Part shown: one piece after another, positions 1-5,522 of the stretch | Numbering within the stretch: position 1 is the first letter of the stretch | Layout of the letters: each line of letters opens with the position of its first letter | NCBI GenBank assembly: GCA_903928045.1 | Contig: CAIYPH010000257.1 | Location: 1-5,522 of the forward strand | Source of the DNA: an uncultured Rhodospirillales bacterium | GTDB taxonomy: Bacteria; Pseudomonadota; Alphaproteobacteria; Acetobacterales; Acetobacteraceae | Length of the DNA stretch: 5,522 bases | Reading direction: 5' to 3' | The notes under the pieces: model-generated | What the model saw: the letters and a program-made list of their open reading frames with translations, nothing else | What the model was told of the DNA's origin: nothing | The model's database searches: none | Made by a program: the position numbers and the translations under genes

Positions 1-36
1 GGCAAAGGCGGCGGCGGGGGCGGCGGCGGGGGGAGC
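1..36 (+). repeat. Poly-glycine codon tract (GGC/GGG simple sequence)
   Basis: Nine consecutive glycine codons (7-33), all GGC or GGG, lie at the left edge inside the Hint-protein gene. A second run of eight glycine codons lies at 370-393, with GGT and GGA interspersed. Such tracts can slip in replication and commonly break short-read assemblies, which may explain why the window starts here. Confidence 0.6.
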
Positions 37-1389
37 GCGGCCGGGGCGATCTTCAACGAGGGCGGCACGCTGGTGACCGCCAATCTCGTCTTCAGCAACG
101 TCACCGCCACAGCAGGCGCGGGTGGTGATGGCGGCTATGGCGGCGGGGCGCTGACCGCCGAGGGGGTGCCGACACCGAGTTTCGGCGGCACCGGCGGCAT
201 CGGCGGCGGGCCTGGCATGGACGCGGTGGACGGCCAGTCCGGCAACGGGCCGGGCGGCGGCCTCGGCGCGTTCGGCGGTCTGGGCGGGCTGGCCGTCACC
301 GCGGGGAGCCTGTGGCTACCGGCGGCGGGGGGCGGCGCGGGGAATGCCGGGACGGGGCTGAACTCGCTGGGCGGTGGCGGAGGCGGGGGTGGCGCTGGCG
401 GTATCGCCTTCGATGCCATCGGCGGGCTTGGCCAGGTGGTGCCGTGTTTCGCCGCCGGCACCCGCATCGACACGCCGCGCGGCAGCGTGCCGGTGGAGCG
501 GCTGCGCGTCGGTGACGAAGTGCGGCTCGCCCATGGCGGCGCCGCGCGGGTGCGCTGGCTCGGGCGGCGCACGCTGCGCACGGCGGGGCATGCCCGTCCG
601 GCCGACGTCATGCCCGTCCGCATCGCCGCCGGTGCATTCGGGCCGGGGATTCCGCGTCGCGCGGTGATGCTGTCGCCCGATCACGCGGTGTACGTCGGCG
701 GGGTTTTGATCCCCGTGCGCTATCTGCTGAACGGGGCGACCATCGCGCAGTGCCGGGTGCGCTGGGTGACGTACCACCACGTCGAACTCGATCGCCACGA
801 CGTGCTCCTCGCCGAGGGGCTGCCGGCGGAGAGCTACCTCGACACCGGCAATCGCGGCGCCTTCGCGGATGGCCGCGAGGCTGGATCGGCCTATGCCCAG
901 GCGGTGTGGCGGCGGGCGGCCTGCGCGCCGTTGCGAATGGCGGGCGCCGAGGTATTGGCGGCGCAGGCGCGGCTGCTGGCGCGGGCGGCGGCGATGGGGT
1001 TCGTGCGCACGGACGACCCGGCGCCGGCGCTATGGGCGGATGGTGGGGTGACGGAGGGCGTGCGGATTGGCCGGCTATGGCGGTTCAGGCTGCCCGCCCC
1101 GGCGCGGCGGCTACGCCTGCGCTCCCGCCGCGCGGTGCCGGCGGAGATGAGGCCCGGAGACCCCGATGGGCGGCGGCTCGGCGTGGCGGTGGACCTGCTG
1201 CGCGCCGACGGCAAGCGGATCGATCTCGCCCAAGCGCGCGAGGGATGGCACGCGCTGGAGGGCGAGCTGCGCTGGACGGATGGGGATGCGAGATTGCCGG
1301 TGGCGGGGGTTTCGGCGATCGAGGTCAATCTGCCGGCTCTGGTGGAGTATTGGGCGTCGCAGGAGGGAGTTAAGGCGTTCTTTTTGTGA
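1..1389 (+). CDS. Glycine-rich surface protein with C-terminal Hint (Hedgehog/intein) domain, 5'-partial
   Basis: The frame is open from base 1 to the TGA at 1387-1389, so 462 C-terminal residues of a longer protein are visible. A GTG at 73 lies inside the continuing repeat and is not a believable start. Residues 15-34 (GAIFNEGGTL...NLVFSNV) resemble a rung of a right-handed beta-helix as seen in autotransporter-like surface proteins. Residues 35-145 are very glycine-rich. A Hint domain starts at C149 (CFAAGTRIDTP), followed by VERLRVGDEV, the LSPDH motif (S225-H228), LIPVRYLLNG, HHVELDRHD (259-267) and GLPAESYLDTGNR (273-285). This is the arrangement of alphaproteobacterial Hint_2-type proteins. 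By analogy with Hedgehog and inteins, C149 would attack its own upstream peptide bond and release or transfer the glycine-rich part. Residues 300-450 match the usual C-terminal extension of this family. The last residues (VKAFFL) are encoded by the arm of an intergenic hairpin. Hint assignment is strong; passenger function is unknown. Confidence 0.88.
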   Translation, partial: GKGGGGGGGGGSAAGAIFNEGGTLVTANLVFSNVTATAGAGGDGGYGGGALTAEGVPTPSFGGTGGIGGGPGMDAVDGQSGNGPGGGLGAFGGLGGLAVTAGSLWLPAAGGGAGNAGTGLNSLGGGGGGGGAGGIAFDAIGGLGQVVPCFAAGTRIDTPRGSVPVERLRVGDEVRLAHGGAARVRWLGRRTLRTAGHARPADVMPVRIAAGAFGPGIPRRAVMLSPDHAVYVGGVLIPVRYLLNGATIAQCRVRWVTYHHVELDRHDVLLAEGLPAESYLDTGNRGAFADGREAGSAYAQAVWRRAACAPLRMAGAEVLAAQARLLARAAAMGFVRTDDPAPALWADGGVTEGVRIGRLWRFRLPAPARRLRLRSRRAVPAEMRPGDPDGRRLGVAVDLLRADGKRIDLAQAREGWHALEGELRWTDGDARLPVAGVSAIEVNLPALVEYWASQEGVKAFFL

Positions 1390-1400
1390 ACAAAAAGAAC
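1377..1400 (+). terminator. A/T-rich hairpin at the 3' end of the Hint gene
   Basis: GTTCTTTTTG (1377-1386) pairs perfectly with CAAAAAGAAC (1391-1400), leaving the loop TGAA, which contains the first three bases of the TGA stop. One more T-A pair can close inside it. The stem lacks a G/C core and no U-tract follows, so it is a poor classical intrinsic terminator. It may still act as a processing or mRNA-stabilising structure. The pairing is certain; the function is not. Confidence 0.4.
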
Positions 1401-1487
1401 CAAAAAACGTTTTGGCACTTCGTTGCCGTTGGCTTGCCATCCCGGGATGGTTGGGAGCGGTACATGCCAAGAGGGCAGAAGTTTTTT

Positions 1488-1512
1488 GCTTCTTTTTTTC
1501 CAAAAAAGCAGC
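1488..1512 (-). terminator. A/T-rich hairpin downstream of the TPR-glycosyltransferase gene
   Basis: GCTTCTTTTTT (1488-1498) pairs with AAAAAAGCAGC (1502-1512) with one mismatch and a 3-base loop. For the minus-strand gene it begins two bases past its TAA stop (1515-1517). It is the mirror partner of the hairpin at 1377-1400. The position suits transcript termination or 3'-end protection, but as in its partner there is no strong G/C stem. Confidence 0.4.
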
Positions 1513-1514
1513 GC

Positions 1515-2879
1515 TTACTTCCTCCTCGCCCGCTGCATCAGCGCCACCGCCGCGCTGTCAAACACATGCGACCAGTCACCATCCCCGCGCGGGCGGAACA
1601 GGCGCATCGCGGGATACCAGGGGTTGTCGCCGCGCTCCTGCAGCCAGAGCCAATGCGCGTTGCGGCCGAGCAGAACCCAGACCGGACGGCCCATCGCGCC
1701 GGTGAGGTGGGCCACCGCGGTATCGGTCATGATGACGAGGTCGAGCAGGGCGACGGCGGCCGCGGTATCGGCGAAATGGCGCAGGTGCGGCGCGAGGTCG
1801 ATGAGGCCAGAACCCTGCGCGTCGCGCGCGATCTCGGCTTCGGGGGGGCCTTTTTGCAGGCTGAAAAGCTGCACGCCCGGCTGATCGAAGGCGTCGATGA
1901 AGCGGCGGAGGGATTGGGCGCGTTCGGCGTTGCGCACGAAGGTGGTGCTGCCGGACCAGACGATGCCGACCCGCAGGCGATCGCCGGCCTGGTCGATCAC
2001 CGGGCGCAGGGCGGCCATGCGGGCGGGGTCCGGCTTGATGAAAGGGGCGGCGGGGATGCGCTCGGGGCTGGGGGTGAAAAATCCGGGCAGGCTGCACTGC
2101 CAGGCGTGCGCGTCAGCGTCCGGCAGGGGGTCGCCCTGGAGGACGATGCGATCGGCAACCCCGAGGGTGTGGAACAGCTCGACCAGCTCCGGCGGGGATT
2201 CGACGATCAGCTCGCCGCCGAGCGCCTTGACCATCGGCAAATACCGGCAGGCCCAGATCATGTCGCCAAAGCCCTGCTCGGCCAGGAGCAGCAGGCGCCG
2301 CCCGGCATAGGGGCCGCCATTCCAGCGCCGGCCGGGCGCCGCGCGGAGGGGGACCAGGCCGTTCTCCAGGCGCACTTCGTAGTCGGGCCAGGCGGCGGCG
2401 AGGTTGTTGAGGTGGAGGTAGGAGCGCGCGCGATCCCAGCGCGCCATCGCATGGTCGGGCGCCAGCCGCAGGGCGGTGGTGAAGGCGAGCGCCGCCTCGC
2501 CATGGCGGCCAGCCTCGGCGAGGGAAATGCCACGATTGTAATGCAGGCCGCCATCGCCGGGCGTGGCTTCGAGGGCGATGTCATGGCAGCCGATTGCGCT
2601 CTCGGACAGGCCGAGCCGGGTCAAGGCGTTGCCGAGATTGGTCCAGATCGCGGGAGGCGGCGAATCGACCGCCAAGGCGCGACGGTAGCTGGCGACGGCG
2701 TCATGGTACTTGCCCTGGCTGGCCTGCATCACGCCGCAGGCGTTGCGCAGCGCGCTTGAATCGGGGTGCAGCAACAAGGCGCGTTGCAGCACGATCTCGC
2801 CCTCCTGGCTCTGCCCGGCGAGATGGAGGTCCGTGGCGTCGCGAATGGCGAGGTCGATCGCGTCGATGATGTCCGTCAT
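1515..2879 (-). CDS. TPR-repeat protein with GT9/GT-B-like glycosyltransferase domain
   Basis: The product has 454 residues, from the ATG at 2879-2877 to the TAA at 1517-1515. A GGGAG ribosome-binding site lies at 2888-2884, four bases upstream, and supports this start over an in-frame start at 2981 whose 34-residue leader is cysteine-rich and unlike the family. Residues 10-175 form about five tetratricopeptide repeats (for example WTNLGNALTRLGLSESAI at 79-96 and YNRGISLAEAGRHGEAAL at 114-131). Residues 195-445 show a GT-B fold typical of TPR/GT9-like proteins: LLLLAEQGFGDMIWACRYL, then GIVWSGST (305-312), SLQKGP (340-345), and a nucleotide-sugar-binding-like stretch at D380-L404 containing MTDTAVAHLTGAMGRPVWVL, ending in WLW and NPWYPAMRLFR. 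It has no signal peptide or membrane segment, so it is probably cytoplasmic. Such proteins transfer sugars to surface polysaccharides or proteins; donor and acceptor cannot be read here. The gene is divergent from the LEPR-XLL gene and convergent with the Hint gene. Confidence 0.9.
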   Translation of the reverse strand: MTDIIDAIDLAIRDATDLHLAGQSQEGEIVLQRALLLHPDSSALRNACGVMQASQGKYHDAVASYRRALAVDSPPPAIWTNLGNALTRLGLSESAIGCHDIALEATPGDGGLHYNRGISLAEAGRHGEAALAFTTALRLAPDHAMARWDRARSYLHLNNLAAAWPDYEVRLENGLVPLRAAPGRRWNGGPYAGRRLLLLAEQGFGDMIWACRYLPMVKALGGELIVESPPELVELFHTLGVADRIVLQGDPLPDADAHAWQCSLPGFFTPSPERIPAAPFIKPDPARMAALRPVIDQAGDRLRVGIVWSGSTTFVRNAERAQSLRRFIDAFDQPGVQLFSLQKGPPEAEIARDAQGSGLIDLAPHLRHFADTAAAVALLDLVIMTDTAVAHLTGAMGRPVWVLLGRNAHWLWLQERGDNPWYPAMRLFRPRGDGDWSHVFDSAAVALMQRARRK

Positions 2880-2883
2880 GTCG

Positions 2884-2888
2884 CTCCC
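2884..2888 (-). promoter_or_regulatory. Ribosome-binding site of the TPR-glycosyltransferase gene
   Basis: The minus strand reads GCGGGAGCGAC immediately before the ATG at 2879. The GGGAG core sits four bases from the start. It decides between this ATG and the longer in-frame alternative at 2981. Confidence 0.6.
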
Positions 2889-3057
2889 GCACAGCGTCGA
2901 ATTGCCCCTTCGGGTACGCGAATCGCCGGCGCATTGGCAAGATGGCAGGCATGCGGCGCGCCCGCCGCAGAAAGCCGTCAATCCGGCGAATAACGTTCCT
3001 CCACGGCTTGATCTTTCAGCAAATCGGGGTCAGGATTCGTTTAATGACTAAATTTTG

Positions 3058-3075
3058 TCCCTTAAGGGGTAGGGA
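3058..3075 (+). promoter_or_regulatory. Leader hairpin covering the LEPR-XLL ribosome-binding site
   Basis: The best Shine-Dalgarno-like site for the ATG at 3086 is AGGGA (3071-3075), ten bases upstream. TCCCT (3058-3062) is its exact complement, with an 8-base loop. The palindrome CCCTTAAGGG (3059-3068) gives a competing fold that would free AGGGA. This could tune translation, but the stems are short and chance is possible. Confidence 0.3.
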
Positions 3076-3085
3076 TTCGCCAAAA

Positions 3086-5464
3086 ATGGCACTTCTGAAC
3101 CGTGCGATGCGTCGCGCTGAGAAAAGTAAGGCTGAGAAGGCGCGCGGGGCTTCGATGGTGATCGAGAGCCTTGAGCCGCGCCTGCTGCTCTCCGCGGGGC
3201 CGGTGAGCCAGGCGGCGCTGCATGCCGTGCAGGACAACCTTACCAACCTGGAAACCGTGCTCAAGGGGCTCGAAACGGTCGGCGCGATGTCGCAGACCGC
3301 GGCGTTGATCAGCGCCAATGGGAGCACCACCGCCGGCGGGATCACGCAGATCCACCAGATCTTCGAGAACACCGTGATCGGTGCGATCAAGCAGGAGCTC
3401 TCGGCGTCGAGCCTGTCGTCGGATCTGAACGACGTTGGCACGCTGGCCTCGGTGCTGCAGACGAACTTGCAGAATATTCTTGGCACTGACGACCCGCAGC
3501 ATCACGGCGTCGTGAGTGGCAGTTTCGTCACCACCGCCGCGACCTCCACCACCATCGAGACCGACGTCACGACGCTGAATTTCAGCCTGACCGATCAGGT
3601 CTCCACCAGCTTCGATTTCAATCTCGGGCCTTCGGTCAGCAAGTTCGGCATCAGCGTGCCGAACAGCACCGGCAATACGCTGGTGACGAACTATACGTTC
3701 TCGTTCTCCGTGACGATGGACCAGTTCAATCTCGGGAGCTCGCCGACCCCGGCGCAGGAGCAGGCCGGGTTCCATCTCAACAACGCGTCCTTCACCACCA
3801 GCTTCCATGCCACGGCCGATCTGTCGGGCAAGGAGTTCGACGTCGGTATCCTGGCGTTGACGGTCGATCCGGCGCACCCGGTGCCGGTCAACGTCGCGAG
3901 CACGATGACCGCCTCGACGTTCTCGGCTGGCGGCGCAACGCTGGCGGCCGACGCCTCGGCGATCAGCGGTGGCAGCACGGCATCGCTGACGGGCGGCGGG
4001 GCTTTGACGACCGTGGCGCTGAGCGGCAACACCAACGGCATATCCGCGACGCCGCTGGTGGATATTCCGTTGCTGCTCACCGAGGGTCACACGATTCCGG
4101 GCATCGCGACCATCGGCACCGATGTCCATATCAAGGTGACCGGCCATGAGGTCGGCACCGATCAGGTGATCCCGACCGCGGCGCTGGTCTCGGCGTTGCA
4201 GACGGCGACGGGGAATGCGAGCTTCGATCCGACGAACCTCAACACCTTCCTGCCCGGCGATCTGGCCAACGAACTGGGCAAGGTCGGGACCTATCTCGAC
4301 ACGCTGTCGCAGGTGCCGAGCCTCGATATCCCGATCCCCTTCACCAACGGCACCACGATCGGCCAGGTCACGGATCTGGCGAATTCGTTCAACACGCTGA
4401 TCATCCAGCCGCTGGAAGCCACCGTTGGCGCGGTCGGTTTCACCGAGGGGCAGGTCAGCGCCGGCGCCGGGCACGACGTGATTGGCACGGCGATCGGCAC
4501 GAACGCGCTCGCCAACCTGCCGGCCCAGATCGCGCTGCAGCTCACGCTCGACAACGGCAAGGTCTCGGCGCTGAAATTCGCGCCGACCTATCTCGACGGC
4601 AACGGCGTGGCGCAACCGATCGCCAGCGTCAACAATTTGGTGACCGCGGTGAACGCGGCGATCAATGCCAGCAACCTGAAGGGCTTCGTCCAGGCCTTCA
4701 ACGCCGGCGGCGCGCTGGATCTGCGGCCGCTCACGCTCGACAAGGACGGCAACGCGCTCTCCAATCCGGCGACCAAGATCACGGTGTCGAGCCCCAAGGG
4801 CAGTTCGCTGTTCTCCAACATCCGCGCCTTCGGCATCCAGCTCGCCGAGCTGCTGCAACTGCCGGGCTACGACACCGTGCCGGCGACGCCGGCCGATGCC
4901 GTGACGCTCGGGACCACGCTGCTGGGCGAGCTGGGCCTGGCCTATGACGGCAATACCAACGCCATCACCTTCAGCCTCTCGCACCAATTCACCCTGCCGA
5001 CGATCTCGACCGGGGTGGATTTCAACCTGCAGTTGGGCAACGTCGCCAATCTCGCGGTGACCAACGGAACGCTGTCGGTCGCGTCCAGCGTGCTGCTGAA
5101 CATGACGGTGGGGCTCAGCCTCAATCCGCTGGGCAGCGACGTGAACCAGCCGGGTGGCCCGACCATCGGGGACGGGCAGAACGGCACCACCGATGTGAGC
5201 CTCGCCGATTTGCCGGTGGTGGTGACCGCGTCGAGCAATGGCACGGTGCCGCTGACCGCCAAGGCGATCGCCGGCGTCAGCACCAATCTGCCGGATATTC
5301 AGGTGATCGGGCGCGAGGGGGCTGTGGCGACCATCACCGTCGACCCGGCCTGGACGATGAGCAACCTCGAGACCGCCATCAAGTCGGCGTTCAGCAACAA
5401 TCAGCTCAACGTCGTCTATGATACGGTCAGCCACAAACTCGGGGGATGTCCCGATCTCTGTTGA
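3086..5464 (+). CDS. LEPR-XLL domain large surface/adhesin-like protein, apparently truncated at its 3' end
   Basis: The start ATG (3086) was chosen because it has AGGGA ten bases upstream and gives the short basic leader (MALLNRAMRRAEKSKAEK) usual before the LEPR-XLL motif. The in-frame ATG at 3044 overlaps the likely -10 box. LEPRLLLSA at residues 29-37 is the hallmark of the LEPR-XLL family, found near the N-terminus of very long secreted or surface proteins and thought to mark export. Residues 40-130 look helical. The remainder is rich in Thr, Ser, Asn, Gly and Val and predicted beta-rich, with recurring modules: FSLTDQ...FDFNLG (166-181) resembles FSLSHQ...VDFNLQLG (629-651), and 512-546 resembles 756-785. 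Residues 1-785 contain no cysteine. The last seven residues (GGCPDLC) contain two and break the module pattern, so the natural frame seems lost at about 5440. Related proteins often exceed a thousand residues. Function is probably adhesion or biofilm matrix, by family only. Confidence 0.82.
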   Translation: MALLNRAMRRAEKSKAEKARGASMVIESLEPRLLLSAGPVSQAALHAVQDNLTNLETVLKGLETVGAMSQTAALISANGSTTAGGITQIHQIFENTVIGAIKQELSASSLSSDLNDVGTLASVLQTNLQNILGTDDPQHHGVVSGSFVTTAATSTTIETDVTTLNFSLTDQVSTSFDFNLGPSVSKFGISVPNSTGNTLVTNYTFSFSVTMDQFNLGSSPTPAQEQAGFHLNNASFTTSFHATADLSGKEFDVGILALTVDPAHPVPVNVASTMTASTFSAGGATLAADASAISGGSTASLTGGGALTTVALSGNTNGISATPLVDIPLLLTEGHTIPGIATIGTDVHIKVTGHEVGTDQVIPTAALVSALQTATGNASFDPTNLNTFLPGDLANELGKVGTYLDTLSQVPSLDIPIPFTNGTTIGQVTDLANSFNTLIIQPLEATVGAVGFTEGQVSAGAGHDVIGTAIGTNALANLPAQIALQLTLDNGKVSALKFAPTYLDGNGVAQPIASVNNLVTAVNAAINASNLKGFVQAFNAGGALDLRPLTLDKDGNALSNPATKITVSSPKGSSLFSNIRAFGIQLAELLQLPGYDTVPATPADAVTLGTTLLGELGLAYDGNTNAITFSLSHQFTLPTISTGVDFNLQLGNVANLAVTNGTLSVASSVLLNMTVGLSLNPLGSDVNQPGGPTIGDGQNGTTDVSLADLPVVVTASSNGTVPLTAKAIAGVSTNLPDIQVIGREGAVATITVDPAWTMSNLETAIKSAFSNNQLNVVYDTVSHKLGGCPDLC
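3170..3196 (+). other. LEPR-XLL motif
   Basis: These codons encode LEPRLLLSA, preceded by MVIES and followed by GPV. The motif sits at residues 29-37 behind a positively charged stretch, as is usual for this family. It is used here to identify the gene and to support the start at 3086. Confidence 0.85.
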
Positions 5465-5522
5465 AATTGGCCGATCGAGCGCTGCTGGTTTGGACGTTAT
5501 GCTGCGGCGCTCTGCCGTGCAA
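5441..5522. mobile_element. Putative edge of an insertion element interrupting the LEPR-XLL gene
   Basis: From about 5441 the sequence changes character. It begins GGGGGATGTCCCGATC, carries a stop in the interrupted frame at 5462-5464, and is richer in A/T for a short stretch (TCTGTTGAAATTGG). The repeat-module pattern of the upstream protein stops at 5440. GGGA and TCCC (5443-5446 and 5449-5452) form a small inverted pair. Loosely repeated words (CTGTTGAAATTGGCCG at 5457, CTGCTGGTTTGGACG at 5482, about 25 bases apart) recall the multiple terminal repeats of some insertion sequences such as the IS21 family, but I cannot assign a family. No transposase is visible before the window ends. A frameshift or an unrelated natural gene end is the alternative. 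Confidence 0.4.

Larger units (their letters stand above)
1375..1514. repeat. Symmetric inverted-repeat element (REPIN/MITE-like) between convergent genes
   Basis: Bases 1375-1411 read forward and bases 1514-1478 read on the minus strand match at 28 of 37 positions in my ungapped hand alignment. Both run GCG, an A/T-rich hairpin, then CAAAAAAC. Midway is a perfect 14-bp palindrome, CCATCCCGGGATGG (1437-1450), centred at 1443.5; the whole interval is centred at 1444.5. A further short pair, TTGGC (1429-1433) and GCCAA (1466-1470), fits the same fold. The left arm covers the last codons and stop of the Hint gene, and the right arm begins next to the stop of the glycosyltransferase gene. Paired inverted palindromes are typical of REP doublets (REPINs) or small MITEs, but a purpose-built bidirectional terminator would look similar. 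Copy number elsewhere in the genome would decide. Confidence 0.55.
2880..3085. promoter_or_regulatory. Divergent intergenic region with candidate promoters
   Basis: These 206 bases separate two divergently read genes, so both promoters should lie here. On the plus strand, the A/T-rich patch 3035-3056 contains TTTAAT (3040-3045), one mismatch from the -10 consensus; no convincing -35 is seen at the right distance. It would start transcripts near 3052 and give a leader of about 34 bases. On the minus strand, TTGCCA (2940-2935) resembles a -35 element, but the sequence 17 bases further on (GTACCC) is a poor -10. No operator with clear symmetry was seen apart from CCCTTAAGGG at 3059-3068, close to the start codon. 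Confidence 0.35.

Noticed and set aside
73..75. GTG as the start of the Hint-domain protein
   Set aside because: The frame is open upstream to base 1 and already encodes the same glycine-rich and beta-helix pattern, so the gene begins outside the window.
135..798. Proline-rich minus-strand frames opposite the glycine-rich region
   Set aside because: They are the mechanical complement of glycine codons (GGN read as NCC) and show no start signal or domain.
1386..2759. A 457-codon plus-strand open frame opposite the TPR-glycosyltransferase gene
   Set aside because: It shows the same antisense phasing artefact, begins inside an intergenic hairpin, and has no recognisable domain. The minus-strand product has clear TPR and glycosyltransferase motifs.
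2880..2981. 34-residue N-terminal extension of the TPR-glycosyltransferase from 2981
   Set aside because: It is rich in Cys and Arg, unlike TPR proteins. A good ribosome-binding site sits directly before the internal ATG at 2879.
2942..3085. Longer N-terminus of the LEPR-XLL protein from the ATG at 2942 or 3044
   Set aside because: The extension runs through the likely promoter. The ATG at 3044 overlaps the TTTAAT box, and the leader from 3086 already fits the family's short basic N-terminus.
3062..5434. A 790-codon open frame antisense to the LEPR-XLL gene
   Set aside because: Its first codon position lies opposite the G/C-rich third position of the sense gene, which suppresses stops in GC-rich DNA. 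The translation is a low-complexity mix of Arg, Gly, Asp, Val and Gln with no recognisable domain, while the sense frame carries the LEPR-XLL motif and repeats.
5499..5522. Possible short coding start (ATG at 5499) reading MLRRSAVQ to the right edge
   Set aside because: Only eight codons are visible, with no ribosome-binding site and no recognisable sequence, so it cannot be supported.

Overview
The window is GC-rich bacterial DNA carrying three protein genes and two non-coding intervals. Gene style points to an alphaproteobacterium, most plausibly of the Acetobacteraceae: a glycine-rich protein with a C-terminal Hint domain, a TPR/glycosyltransferase fusion, and a large LEPR-XLL surface protein. 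This placement rests on family resemblance read by eye and is moderate in confidence. No RNA gene, CRISPR array or complete mobile element was found.

Layout. Positions 1-1389 (+) hold the 3' part of a gene running in from the left edge: a glycine-rich, beta-helix-like passenger followed by a Hedgehog/intein-type (Hint) self-processing domain. Positions 1390-1514 are the gap between convergent genes. With the gene's last codons, this gap forms an almost symmetric inverted structure of about 140 bp: two similar A/T-rich hairpins in opposite orientation around a perfect 14-bp palindrome. Positions 1515-2879 (-) encode a complete 454-residue TPR plus GT9/GT-B-like glycosyltransferase protein. Positions 2880-3085 are a divergent promoter region. 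Positions 3086-5464 (+) encode the N-terminal 785 residues of a LEPR-XLL protein, then a foreign-looking 7-residue tail and a stop. The last ~80 bases (5441-5522) look like the edge of an insertion that broke this gene.

How the genes may fit together. Two of the three products look like exported or surface proteins. The third, a TPR glycosyltransferase transcribed divergently from the LEPR-XLL gene, could modify such proteins or a surface polysaccharide; that link is inference from position. I see no clear new defence or mobile system. The points most worth checking are the apparent disruption of the LEPR-XLL gene, the symmetric intergenic element, and the predicted Hint cleavage site. Both window ends lie in repeat-like sequence (a poly-glycine codon tract on the left, a possible insertion-element end on the right), so the window may be a short contig bounded by assembly breaks.
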